This document shows positions 35,441 through 43,546 of a DNA stretch of 57,739 nucleotides, in pieces (the first letter of the stretch is position 1; each line of letters opens with the position of its first letter). Position numbers and translations under genes: made by a program. This stretch comes from JAHEIJ01 sp040235565 (GTDB lineage: Bacteria; Pseudomonadota; Gammaproteobacteria; UBA6429; Thiohalophilaceae): NCBI GenBank assembly GCA_040235565.1, contig JBECLA010000116.1:1-57739 (forward strand), written 5' to 3'. The notes below the pieces were generated by a model that ran no database searches, was not told the DNA's origin, and saw only the letters and a list, made by a program, of their open reading frames with translations.

Positions 35441-35510
35441 GTCACCCCGGCGAAGGCCGGGGTCCAGTGATTTATAAACAGTAATGGATTCCGGCATCCG
35501 CCGGAATGAC
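35441..35510. repeat. REP-like double-hairpin element
   Basis: Two perfect 8-bp stems, ACCCCGGC/GCCGGGGT (35444-35463) and ATTCCGGC/GCCGGAAT (35488-35507), sit inside GTCA...TGAC ends. This is the form of the widespread 'GTCATTCCGGCGAAAGCCGG' dispersed repeats of many Proteobacteria. Only one copy is present in this window. Confidence 0.85.
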
Positions 35511-35550
35511 GATAGGCTGTTGTGTTGTCAGTTCAGTATGCAAAGAACAA

Positions 35551-36504
35551 TCAGACAAGCGCATATTTCTTCATCCGGTAGATCAAGGTACCACGGGTCA
35601 AACCCAGCAGACGCGCCGCCTTGCTCTGGTTCCCCCGGGTTTTGGCAAGCGCCTGTTGAATCATGCTGACTTCCAGGGTTTCCAGTTTAATCCCGCTTTC
35701 CGGCAGGACGAACTCGTTTGCGGTTGCGCGGGTTGCCGTGTGGCGAAGTTCGGCCGGCAGGTTTTCCGGTTGAACGGTTTTACCAGTGAACAGGATCAAT
35801 AACCGCTCACAGACATTGCGCAGTTCACGCACATTGCCGGGCCAGGCATAGGCCTGCATCATTTCAAGTGCATCCACGCTGAAGCGGGGTGCATCGAGAC
35901 GATGCTGGATCGCGAGCAAGCTGGTCAGACGGTTGACCAGTAATTCTATGTCCTTGCCGCGTTCACGCAATGGCGGTAATTGCAACGGCACCACATTCAG
36001 GCGGTAATAGAGATCTTCACGAAATGTTCCGGCCTGGACGGCAGCATACAGGTCACGGTTGCTGGCGGCGATAATGCGCGCATCCACAGATTCGCTCCGC
36101 GGTTGTCCCACGGGCTGACATTCACCACTTTCCAGAAAGCGTAGCAGTTTGACCTGAATACTGAGGGGCAGTTCGCCGACTTCATCCAGGAACAGGGTGC
36201 CACCATTGGCGGCCTGAACCCGGCCGAGTTGATCATGGATCGCGCCGGTAAAGGCGCCTTTGCGGTGGCCAAACAATTCAGACTCAGCCAGGGTTTCCGG
36301 CAGGGCCGCACAATTAATCGTGACAAACTCGGCATGGTGGCGACGGCTCTGGCGATGAATTTCATGTGCCAGCAGTTCCTTGCCGCTACCGCTTTCACCC
36401 TGGATCAAAATCGTGACATCGGTTGCCGCGGTAATCGCAGCGGCGCGCAGGGTGGCCTCTAATTGTGGGGATTCCCCGATGATGCGTTGTTTGAGTGTAC
36501 TCAT
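35551..36504 (-). CDS. Sigma-54-dependent activator without sensor domain, Fis-type DNA-binding end
   Basis: A 317-residue enhancer-binding protein made only of the AAA+ core and a Fis helix-turn-helix. Walker A is GESGSGKE (about residues 36-43), the sigma-54 contact loop is ESELFGHRKGAFTGA, Walker B is GGTLFLDEVGELP, and an arginine-finger region follows. The C-terminal EVSMIQQALAKTRGNQSKAARLLGLTRGTLIYRMKKY is the Fis domain. There is no receiver, GAF or PAS domain before the core, as in PspF, so control must come from a partner protein. Its start overlaps the stop of the preceding membrane-protein gene (ATGA). The nearest sigma-54 promoter lies before the copper receptor gene. Confidence 0.93.
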   Translation of the reverse strand: MSTLKQRIIGESPQLEATLRAAAITAATDVTILIQGESGSGKELLAHEIHRQSRRHHAEFVTINCAALPETLAESELFGHRKGAFTGAIHDQLGRVQAANGGTLFLDEVGELPLSIQVKLLRFLESGECQPVGQPRSESVDARIIAASNRDLYAAVQAGTFREDLYYRLNVVPLQLPPLRERGKDIELLVNRLTSLLAIQHRLDAPRFSVDALEMMQAYAWPGNVRELRNVCERLLILFTGKTVQPENLPAELRHTATRATANEFVLPESGIKLETLEVSMIQQALAKTRGNQSKAARLLGLTRGTLIYRMKKYALV

Positions 36505-37223
36505 GGTGTTGTCGTCATTGCATGTTGATGTGAGCTGAATCCGGCATGTTCCAGGTTAAGCAACAGGCTGGCCAGCGCCAGAACAATAATACTCAGGCCG
36601 ATTATTGTTCTCAGATGCGGCAAACGGGTCAGGCGTAGCAGCCACCCGCTAACTATACCGGCGGTTATGACGGCGGGTAAAGTGCCGGCGCCGAATACCA
36701 GCATGAACAGCGCGCCATTGGTTGCGCTGCCGGTTGAAGCTGACCAAAGCAGTGCGGAATACACCAGCCCACAGGGTAACCAGCCCCACACCAGCCCAAA
36801 TAAAAAAGCATGGGTGGGAGAACTCACTGGCAACAACTTTTGACCGAGCGGTTCCAGCCGGCGCCAGATGGGTTGCCCCAGTTTCTCGATTTCGGCAAAG
36901 CGGGGAAACCAGCCTGCCAGATACAGCCCGATACCGACCATGATCGCTACCGCAACGCCTTGCAGGATGAAGTGACCGTAGCGCGGACTGATGAAAGTAA
37001 ACAGGTTTTCCCCGAGCCCGCCGACAATGGCACCGATCAGGGTATAACTGCTGATGCGGCCCAGGTTATAGGCGGAGACATAGGGCAGCAGGCGCCAGCG
37101 ATGATTCCGAATCCCGGGAGGCAGACTGAAGGTCAGGGCACCAATAATGCCGCCACACATCCCGAGACAATGGAGGGTACTGAACAGCCCGACGATAAAG
37201 GCACTGACGAGAGTGAGTTCCAA
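36501..37223 (-). CDS. TauE/SafE-type DsbD_2 membrane protein
   Basis: A 240-residue inner-membrane protein with about six helices. Near the N-terminus it has STLHCLGMCGGIIGALTF, the Cys-containing signature of the group annotated as sulfite exporter TauE/SafE or cytochrome-c-biogenesis transmembrane (DsbD_2) proteins. Other members lie near cbb3-oxidase or copper genes. The start is TTG 37223. Its end overlaps the activator start by four bases, so they are co-translated; it might be the membrane partner that signals copper to the sensorless activator. That idea is inferred. Confidence 0.85.
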   Translation of the reverse strand: MELTLVSAFIVGLFSTLHCLGMCGGIIGALTFSLPPGIRNHRWRLLPYVSAYNLGRISSYTLIGAIVGGLGENLFTFISPRYGHFILQGVAVAIMVGIGLYLAGWFPRFAEIEKLGQPIWRRLEPLGQKLLPVSSPTHAFLFGLVWGWLPCGLVYSALLWSASTGSATNGALFMLVFGAGTLPAVITAGIVSGWLLRLTRLPHLRTIIGLSIIVLALASLLLNLEHAGFSSHQHAMTTTP

Positions 37224-37400
37224 GCTGACACCTTGTAGGAAAACCCCCGCATGATATCACGGCGTGCGGGGAGTTGACGGGCACGGTATAACAATCTGTC
37301 CGAACCATGACGATTCGGTTTGGTCTATCCCTTGTATATTGGTATAAACATCGAACCGTTTTCTGATCAGTTGCTGAATGTAAACCCGGATCCGCGAGTT

Positions 37401-39626
37401 ATGGATACAGAACATCGTCTTTCTATCGCCGGTATGAGTTGTGCCGGTTGTGTCGCCAGTGTCGAGCGGGCACTGCGGACGGTGGACGGCGTGCAGTCGG
37501 CCAGCGTCAATTTTGCCGAGCATACCGCCCAGGTCCGGGGCGAAGTCGCGGTGCGGCCTCTGCTCGAGGCGGTCAAGGCCGCCGGCTATGAGGCGGCGGA
37601 ACTCCGCGGCCAGGATGACGAGGCGGAAAAAGAAGCGGCCGAAATGGAGTATTTCCGCGCCCTGTTGCGCAAGGCCGCAATCGCGGCGCTGGTGGGCATA
37701 CCCTTGTTTGTGGGGGGCATGGCAGGCTGGTTGCCTGATTTGTTGACGGCTGGTGGCCAGGCCTTCTGGCTTTTGACCGGCTGCGCCACCCTGGCGGTGT
37801 TGATCTATTCCGGCGGCCATTTTTTTGTCGGTGCCTGGAAGGCATTCCGGCTGCATAACGCCAATATGGACACCCTGATTGCCCTGGGTACCGGCACCGC
37901 CTGGCTGTATTCCATGATTGTCGCCGGATTTCCCGCCGTGGTGCCGTCCCTGGCGCAGCATGCCTATTTTGAAGCCGCAGCCATCATTATCGCCCTGATC
38001 AATTTTGGCTCGGCGCTGGAAATGCGGGCGCGGGGCAAAACTTCGGAAGCCATCAAACGTCTGATCGGGCTGCAACCCAAAACCGCGCGGGTCGTACGCG
38101 ACGGTCAGGAAGTTGATTTACCGATTGACGTCATTGGGCTGGAAGAGACGCTACGGGTTCGTCCCGGGGAACGCATCGCGGTCGATGGCGTGTTGATCGA
38201 TGGCCATTCCACCATTGATGAATCCATGCTGACCGGGGAGCCAGTTCCGGTGACCAAACAAGCGGGTGATGAGGTAGTGGCCGGCACCATCAATTTAAGC
38301 GGCACATTTCTGTATCAATCCCGGCGGATTGGCAAGGATACGGTGCTGGCGCAGATTATTGACATGGTGCGCCAGGCCCAGGCGACCAAGCCGGCTATCG
38401 GCCGACTGGCGGACAAGGTGGCGGCGGTATTCGTGCCGACGGTCTTGATCATCGCGGTCATCACGTTTCTGGCCTGGTTTAATCTTGGCGCCGCTCTCGG
38501 CATCAGCTACGCCATCGTGGCGACCGTGACGGTCCTGATTATTGCCTGCCCTTGTGCCCTGGGGCTGGCGACCCCGATTTCCATCATGGTCGGGGTGGGG
38601 CGGGCCGCCGGTTCGGGGATCCTGATCCGCAATGGTGAAGCATTACAACAGGCCGGGCGGCTGACCACGGTGGTACTGGATAAAACCGGTACCGTCACCC
38701 AGGGCAAGCCGGCTCTCACCCGGTTGGTCAGCTACGCCAACAGTACCGAGGAAGACGTGCTACAGCTGGCAGCCAGTCTCGAGGCGGTCTCCGAACATCC
38801 GCTGGCCCAGGCGGTGGTCGAGGCAGCGCAAGCTCGAGAGATTACCTTGAGTCCGGTGGAAAAGTTTCACGCCACCGCAGGTGAAGGCGTGAGCGGGGAA
38901 GCGCTGGGGCATCAGGTCCACGTGGGTAACCTGCGCTTCATGCAGGCCAACGCGGTTGCGTGTGAAGCCGCGCAGAGCGATGCCCAGTCCATGGCGGATG
39001 CCGCACAAACGCTCATCTACGTCGCACGCAGTCAGCAACTCATCGGCATTCTGGCCGTGGCCGATCCCATCAAACCGGATTCGACCGAGGCTATCCAACG
39101 TTTACATGCCATTGGCCTGAAAGTGGTCATGCTCACCGGTGATAATCAGCGCACCGCGGATGCCGTTGCCAGACAGGTCGGTGTCGATGAGGTCATCGCC
39201 GAGGTGCAGCCCCAGGACAAAGGCAATCAAGTCGCGGCGTTGCAGCAGCAGAACCAGATTGTGGCGATGGTGGGAGATGGCATCAATGATGCCCCGGCGT
39301 TGGCCCAGGCGGATGTGGGCTTTGCCATCGGTTCGGGTACCGATATTGCCATCGAAAGCGCTGACATCACGTTAATGCGCGGCTCCCTGCATGGTGTTGC
39401 CGATGCGATTGCGATTTCCCGTGCCACCGTCAGAAACATCAAACAGAACCTGTTTGGTGCTTTTATATACAACTCTCTGGGAATTCCCGTGGCCGCCGGC
39501 ATCCTTTACCCGCTGATGGGGATTTTACTCAATCCGATGATTGCCGGCGCGGCCATGGCCTTGTCTTCCGTCACCGTGGTTTCCAATGCCAACCGTTTGC
39601 GGTTTGTTTCATTGGGTAGCAAGTGA
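37401..39626 (+). CDS. copA: Cu(I)-transporting P1B-type ATPase, CopA-like
   Basis: A 741-residue heavy-metal ATPase. One N-terminal metal-binding domain has GMSCAGC (11-17); eight helices follow, with the transport motif CPC (383-385) in IACPCALGLATP. The phosphorylation motif DKTGT starts at Asp427, and GDGIND lies in the hinge. The C-terminal YNSLGIPVAAG and NPMIAGAAMALSSVTVVSN match the Cu(I) subgroup. I chose ATG 37401, which begins right before the first metal-binding domain; an in-frame GTG-type start at 37320 would add 27 unconserved residues. It is divergent from the TauE/SafE gene and followed by a cupredoxin with overlapping stop/start. Confidence 0.93.
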   Translation: MDTEHRLSIAGMSCAGCVASVERALRTVDGVQSASVNFAEHTAQVRGEVAVRPLLEAVKAAGYEAAELRGQDDEAEKEAAEMEYFRALLRKAAIAALVGIPLFVGGMAGWLPDLLTAGGQAFWLLTGCATLAVLIYSGGHFFVGAWKAFRLHNANMDTLIALGTGTAWLYSMIVAGFPAVVPSLAQHAYFEAAAIIIALINFGSALEMRARGKTSEAIKRLIGLQPKTARVVRDGQEVDLPIDVIGLEETLRVRPGERIAVDGVLIDGHSTIDESMLTGEPVPVTKQAGDEVVAGTINLSGTFLYQSRRIGKDTVLAQIIDMVRQAQATKPAIGRLADKVAAVFVPTVLIIAVITFLAWFNLGAALGISYAIVATVTVLIIACPCALGLATPISIMVGVGRAAGSGILIRNGEALQQAGRLTTVVLDKTGTVTQGKPALTRLVSYANSTEEDVLQLAASLEAVSEHPLAQAVVEAAQAREITLSPVEKFHATAGEGVSGEALGHQVHVGNLRFMQANAVACEAAQSDAQSMADAAQTLIYVARSQQLIGILAVADPIKPDSTEAIQRLHAIGLKVVMLTGDNQRTADAVARQVGVDEVIAEVQPQDKGNQVAALQQQNQIVAMVGDGINDAPALAQADVGFAIGSGTDIAIESADITLMRGSLHGVADAIAISRATVRNIKQNLFGAFIYNSLGIPVAAGILYPLMGILLNPMIAGAAMALSSVTVVSNANRLRFVSLGSK

Positions 39627-39988
39627 TGGCACCGATGATTGTCAATCTAACGGGCATTATCGTGATTGGCCTGATCATCTACTGGTTCTGGCTGTCCACC
39701 CCCCGTAAGACCACAGCCAGCCAAGCAGCGCCGATCGAAATACGCGTCAAGGACGGGGTCTATACCCCTTCCCATATCGAGGCCAGAAAGGGTGAAACGA
39801 TTCGTCTACGGTTTGTGCGTGAGGATCCCAGTCCGTGTGCGGAAAAAGTCATATTTAATACGCTCAACAAGAGCCTGGAATTACCGTTGCATGGCAGCGC
39901 GGAAATTGAATTGCATCCGCAAGAGGTCGGGGAAATCGATTTCACCTGTGAGATGCAGATGTATCGTGGCAAACTGATCATTAAATGA
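39626..39988 (+). CDS. Membrane-anchored cupredoxin-domain protein
   Basis: A 120-residue protein with one N-terminal membrane helix (IVNLTGIIVIGLIIYWFWL) and a periplasmic cupredoxin-like domain. Candidate copper ligands are the Cys in DPSPCAEKV and the Cys/Met residues of FTCEMQMYRG near the C-terminus. ATG 39626 overlaps the copA stop by one base (TGATG); a GTG one codon earlier is possible. It is probably co-translated with copA and may receive or deliver copper on the periplasmic side. A heptad repeat begins inside its stop codon. Confidence 0.85.
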   Translation: MAPMIVNLTGIIVIGLIIYWFWLSTPRKTTASQAAPIEIRVKDGVYTPSHIEARKGETIRLRFVREDPSPCAEKVIFNTLNKSLELPLHGSAEIELHPQEVGEIDFTCEMQMYRGKLIIK

Positions 39989-40056
39989 CGAGGGACTAGG
40001 AACTAGGAACTAGGGACTAGGGACTAGGGACTAGGAACCAGGGACTAGAGACCAGA
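39987..40056 (+). repeat. Ten tandem heptads of the GACTAGG type
   Basis: Ten consecutive 7-bp units (GACGAGG, GACTAGG, AACTAGG twice, GACTAGG three times, AACCAGG, GACTAGA, GACCAGA) run without a gap from the cupredoxin stop codon. They oppose the TCGTCAC-type units further right, so the whole spacer can fold as a long stem. Confidence 0.95.
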
Positions 40057-40149
40057 AACGAAGTTTACGATCGTCACACACAAATTATTTTTTGGGAGTT
40101 CATCAGTGATCTCAGTAAACCGCTGCGGGCTGGTAATAAACGGGCCTGG

Positions 40150-40260
40150 TGGAACTTATCTCGTTTTTCGGGTACAGATCACACCGATAGGAAATAGAGA
40201 CAGCAATGAAAGTGAACCAAACTAACAATAATTCAGTAAGAGGTTTTTCCTCGTCACTCG
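40150..40260 (+). repeat. Direct repeat, copy 1 (copy 2 at 40323-40433)
   Basis: Copies are offset by 173 bp. Over the last 90 bp (40171-40260 against 40344-40433) they differ at only three positions, while the first ~20 bp are looser. Each copy runs into a TCGTCAC-type heptad array. Confidence 0.95.
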
Positions 40261-40313
40261 TTACTTGTAACTCGGCACTTGTCATTAATTCCTCGTCACT
40301 CGTCCCTGGTTCT
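40251..40313 (+). repeat. Nine tandem heptads of the TCGTCAC type
   Basis: Consecutive 7-bp units TCGTCAC, TCGTTAC, TTGTAAC, TCGGCAC, TTGTCAT, TAATTCC, TCGTCAC, TCGTCCC, TGGTTCT. The phase is strict, although the unit sequence drifts. Confidence 0.9.
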
Positions 40314-40423
40314 ATGAACTCGTGGGACTTATCGGGTTTTGCAGGTACAGATCACATCGATAGGAAATAGAGATAGCAATGAACGTGAACCAAACTAACA
40401 ATAATTCAGTAAGAGGTTTTTCC

Positions 40424-40479
40424 TCGTCACTCGTCACTCGTCCCTCGTCCCTTGCTCTTAAGTCCTCGGCCCTGGTCCT
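40424..40479 (+). repeat. Eight tandem heptads ending at the djlA start codon
   Basis: TCGTCAC twice, TCGTCCC twice, TTGCTCT, TAAGTCC, TCGGCCC and TGGTCCT in strict 7-bp phase; the next base is the A of the djlA ATG. As a result djlA has no Shine-Dalgarno sequence. Confidence 0.92.
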
Positions 40480-41289
40480 ATGACCTGGTGGGGCAAGGTT
40501 ATTGGGGGTGCGTTTGGCTTTATGCTGGGCGGCCCATTGGGGGCCTTATTCGGCGCGGCCGTCGGCCACCATTTTGATAAAGGCCTGGAACGCGGCGCCA
40601 TCAACCGGGTGTTCGGGGAAGCCGGTGACCAGGAACGGGTCCAGGCGGCGTTCTTCACTGCCTTGTTTTCCGTGATGGGCCATGTGGCCAAGGCGGATGG
40701 CCGGGTGAGTGAAGATGAAATCGCCATGGCCCGCAGCATTATGCAGCAGATGGCGCTGGATGAGGCACAGACCCGGGTTGCGATTGATCTGTTTAATCAG
40801 GGCAAGCAGACCGATTTTGATCTGGATGGTGTGGTCGAACAGTTTCGCCGCGAGGCACATCGGCGTACCACGCTGTTGCAAATGTTTCTGGAGATCTTGC
40901 TGCATGCGGCCTATGCCGACGGGGTCATGCAAGCCGATGAACAGCGGGTGCTACGCCGCATCAGTGAACAGCTGGGATTTACGTTACGGCAGTTCCAGCA
41001 ACTCGAAGCCATGGTGCGTGCCCAGCGGGCCTTTCATGCCGGTGGCGATCGTTATCAGGCGGCACGGCCCCAGGCAGACCTGTTGGCCGAAGCTTATGCG
41101 GTGCTGGGGGTAACTGCCGGCAGCTCGGATGATGAAGTCAAGAAAGCCTACCGGCGGCTGATGAATCAACACCATCCGGACAAGCTGGTGGCGAAAGGGA
41201 TGCCGGAAGAAATGATCAAGCTGGCTACCGAGAAAACCCAGGAGATCAAGGCGGCCTATGAAACGATCAAAAAAGCGCGAGGCAAATAA
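40480..41289 (+). CDS. djlA: Co-chaperone DjlA
   Basis: A 269-residue membrane-anchored J-protein that stimulates DnaK. The N-terminal WWGKVIGGAFGFMLGGPLGALFGAAVGHHFDKGL is the DjlA membrane segment, which fixes ATG 40480 as the start. A TerB-like central domain (about 50-190) follows. The C-terminal J domain contains the HPD motif in RRLMNQHHPDKLVAKGMPEEM. Although the N-terminus is clearly right, the 5' flank is heptad repeat with no ribosome site, so initiation may depend on the overlapping upstream frame or on structure. It is probably not co-transcribed with copA. Confidence 0.95.
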   Translation: MTWWGKVIGGAFGFMLGGPLGALFGAAVGHHFDKGLERGAINRVFGEAGDQERVQAAFFTALFSVMGHVAKADGRVSEDEIAMARSIMQQMALDEAQTRVAIDLFNQGKQTDFDLDGVVEQFRREAHRRTTLLQMFLEILLHAAYADGVMQADEQRVLRRISEQLGFTLRQFQQLEAMVRAQRAFHAGGDRYQAARPQADLLAEAYAVLGVTAGSSDDEVKKAYRRLMNQHHPDKLVAKGMPEEMIKLATEKTQEIKAAYETIKKARGK

Positions 41290-41336
41290 GAAGTAGACCG
41301 TTCCCTTCTTGATCGTCGTTACAGATAGTCTGCGCC

Positions 41337-41804
41337 TTAACCAAAGAACCGGCCACCGCTGGCAATCACCACCGTGATCAGACCCAGCGTGGCGTTGATA
41401 CCCACCAACCTGCGGATCTGTGCCAGTGCCTTGCCACCTGCCGGCCAGTCCTCTGCGGCAACGGAACGCTTGAGGCGTTGGTAGGGGGCAAAAAAGATAT
41501 GTAGAAAAATGAAGATCATCAAACTGCCGATGCCGTTCATGATATGCACGTAGAGGGGAGCATTGCCCATTCCGTTAAACATGCCGGAAATCATCATATA
41601 GCCGGTTAACGGTAACAGGATGATGGCAAGCCAGACAAAAGGGAAAAATTTGCCGAAAATGCCGACCCAGAGTCGCAGGCGAACCGGCGGTTCCAACTGA
41701 CTTGCTGCGACGGGTCGCAGAACCATGTAGGCGAAAAACATGCCGCCGACCCAGACGACGGCCGAGAGCACATGTAAGACGAGAGTAAGTACGTTAATGG
41801 ACAT
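41337..41804 (-). CDS. CopD-like integral membrane protein
   Basis: A 155-residue protein with four membrane helices. The N-terminal LHVLSAVVWVGGMFFAYMVL holds the His and WVGG typical of CopD/YgiZ-like proteins. Charged loops are short and the C-terminus is LVGINATLGLITVVIASGG. This fold group is often linked to copper, but a function for single-domain members is not established. It is convergent with djlA and 35 bp downstream of the hydrolase gene on the same strand. Confidence 0.8.
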   Translation of the reverse strand: MSINVLTLVLHVLSAVVWVGGMFFAYMVLRPVAASQLEPPVRLRLWVGIFGKFFPFVWLAIILLPLTGYMMISGMFNGMGNAPLYVHIMNGIGSLMIFIFLHIFFAPYQRLKRSVAAEDWPAGGKALAQIRRLVGINATLGLITVVIASGGRFFG

Positions 41805-41839
41805 AATTCAGATCCGATAGCGATTATTTCTTTAGGTAA

Positions 41840-42628
41840 TTATTTACTGGTGTAGTCCGTTAACCAATCTTCAATCACTTTCAGTAACGCGTCATCCTTG
41901 CCGTTATAGAAATGGTTGGCATCCTTGATCTCAACCTGCCGATAAGCCTGGTTCCCGGCAGTCAAAGCCGATTGCTTTCGCTGCGGGACGTAATCGCGCA
42001 CATATGCTTCATCCAGACTACCGTAGACATCCAGCACAGGCAGGTGAATATTTTTCAGCATGGCGACGTTGCTCATCTCACTATATTTATCGATTTCGGT
42101 CATACTGATGCCGACAAAAGCCCGTACCGGTTTGGCCGGTTGATGCGTGAGATAATAGCTGCTCATGATGGTGCCGAGACTATGGCTAATGAGCACGATG
42201 TTGTCGAAGCCCTGTTGCTGCAGAAATTTTACCGCGGCGTTGATGCGCGGCGGGACTTCCGGCATGAGCGGCAGGTAGTCGGTTCCATTGGCCTCATTCG
42301 GCAAAATCGGCATTTGCAATGACAGGGTGGCCCAGCCGGCTTCCGGCAGGCGGGTACGCAGGGGATGAATCACGTCTGGCCAGTCGGGGTGGACCCCGAT
42401 GCCGTGCATAACGATCGCCGCACCGCGTACCGGTTCGGTGTCGCTGGGGGTGTAAATTGCCAGGACTTGCAGATCACCCACTGGCAACCATTCAGCGTCA
42501 CCGGTAATCAGGGCGTCAACAATTTGATTGGCCCAGCGTTTTTCCTTGGCCAGATCGGACGCTTGCAGGATCGGGCTGACGCATAAAAATAACAATACAA
42601 TCAGTGGCTTATAGTAATTCCGGGTCAT
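41840..42628 (-). CDS. Exported alpha/beta-hydrolase, DUF3530-like
   Basis: A 262-residue protein with a signal peptide (NYYKPLIVLLFLCVSPILQA). It has an alpha/beta-hydrolase fold with nucleophile elbow SHSLG in FDNIVLISHSLGTIMSSYYL, an oxyanion region VMHGIGVHPDWPD, and late acid/His candidates in LDVYGSLDEAYV and DANHFYNG. I chose ATG 42628, which has AAGGA eight bases upstream; a GTG six codons earlier is the alternative. The substrate is unknown; DUF3530 proteins are poorly studied periplasmic hydrolases. Confidence 0.82.
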   Translation of the reverse strand: MTRNYYKPLIVLLFLCVSPILQASDLAKEKRWANQIVDALITGDAEWLPVGDLQVLAIYTPSDTEPVRGAAIVMHGIGVHPDWPDVIHPLRTRLPEAGWATLSLQMPILPNEANGTDYLPLMPEVPPRINAAVKFLQQQGFDNIVLISHSLGTIMSSYYLTHQPAKPVRAFVGISMTEIDKYSEMSNVAMLKNIHLPVLDVYGSLDEAYVRDYVPQRKQSALTAGNQAYRQVEIKDANHFYNGKDDALLKVIEDWLTDYTSK

Positions 42629-42818
42629 TTGTTGTGTCCTTTTCACGCTATCGTGAGGTGACTGGCTGATTGAGTATACGCAGCCTGAATCATCGGCAAA
42701 AGGCTGAAAATTCCCGATTGATCAGGTAAAGTCTGCGGTTCATTTTTTTCAGTGCTGCTGCAGGTCACCGGCTGGCGAGCAGTGAAGCAGCAGAATCATT
42801 AACCAAGAGGCGAGTATT

Positions 42819-43508
42819 ATGGCGGATTTCCAGATTGCCCCATCCATCCTGTCGGCGGACTTTGCCCGCCTGGGTGAGGAAGTTGACAATGTCCTGAAGG
42901 CGGGGGCGGACATCGTGCATTTCGATGTCATGGATAATCATTATGTTCCTAACCTGACGATTGGCCCGCTGGTGTGCGAGGCGTTACGCAGCCACGGGGT
43001 CACCGCGCCGATCGATGTGCACCTCATGGTCAAACCGGTCGATCGCATTATTCCCGATTTTGCCAAAGCCGGGGCGACTTACATTACCTTCCATCCGGAA
43101 GCCTCCGATCACGTAGATCGCTCATTGCAACTGGTGCGGGACAATGGCTGCAAATCCGGTCTGGTGTTCAATCCCGCCACGCCGCTGGATTATCTGAAGT
43201 ATGTCATCGACAAGGTGGACATGGTGCTGTTGATGTCGGTGAACCCGGGTTTCGGTGGCCAGAGTTTCATTCCCACTGCCCTGGATAAATTGCGGGAAGC
43301 CCGCAAGATCATCGATGAGAGCGGGCGTGATATACGGCTGGAAATCGATGGTGGGGTGAAAGTCGACAATATTCGTGAAATCGCGGCAGCGGGGGCGGAT
43401 ACCTTCGTCGCCGGCTCGGCCATTTTCGGGGCCAAGAGTGACAGTGACCCGAATGTTTACGACAGCGTCATCAAGAAAATGCGGGATGAACTGGCCAAGG
43501 CCAAATAA
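42819..43508 (+). CDS. rpe: Ribulose-phosphate 3-epimerase
   Basis: A 229-residue TIM-barrel epimerase that interconverts ribulose and xylulose 5-phosphate in the Calvin and pentose phosphate pathways. Signatures are PSILSADFARLGEEV, HFDVMDNHYVPNLTIGP, HLMVKPVDR, VNPGFGGQSFIP and EIDGGVKVDNI. GAGG precedes ATG 42819. Phosphoglycolate phosphatase follows after 38 bp, the common cbbE-cbbZ pairing of autotrophs, and the trp genes come next. Confidence 0.97.
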   Translation: MADFQIAPSILSADFARLGEEVDNVLKAGADIVHFDVMDNHYVPNLTIGPLVCEALRSHGVTAPIDVHLMVKPVDRIIPDFAKAGATYITFHPEASDHVDRSLQLVRDNGCKSGLVFNPATPLDYLKYVIDKVDMVLLMSVNPGFGGQSFIPTALDKLREARKIIDESGRDIRLEIDGGVKVDNIREIAAAGADTFVAGSAIFGAKSDSDPNVYDSVIKKMRDELAKAK

Positions 43509-43546
43509 CCCGGACGGTCAATCAATAACAGGAAAGCTGAGACAGC

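Larger units (their letters stand above)
35245..35550. other. Repeat-rich spacer between two convergent genes
   Basis: No gene is visible. It contains a segment (35252-35274) resembling the repeat units at 40.13-40.34 kb, a terminator (35306-35340), a hairpin (35368-35394) and a REP-like element (35441-35510). Confidence 0.7.
39989..40479. other. 491-bp spacer built of repeats, upstream of djlA
   Basis: It contains the heptad array above, two copies of a ~110-bp direct repeat (40150-40260 and 40323-40433) and two pyrimidine-rich heptad arrays (40251-40313 and 40424-40479). I see no standard gene here. Each direct-repeat copy contains an ATG followed by a short open frame; the second frame ends on the djlA start codon. 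Confidence 0.9.

Noticed and set aside
37257..38075. 272-codon antisense frame opposite copA
   Set aside because: It has no recognisable domains, is Gly/Gln/His-rich as expected of an antisense frame in G/C-rich DNA, and lies over a conserved gene.
39987..40479. CRISPR array
   Set aside because: Units are 7 bp without unique spacers, and no cas gene is present.
40379..40483. 34-codon open frame overlapping the djlA start as a real gene
   Set aside because: Its sequence is repeat DNA (direct repeat plus heptads), so the frame is probably accidental; kept only as a possible coupling frame.
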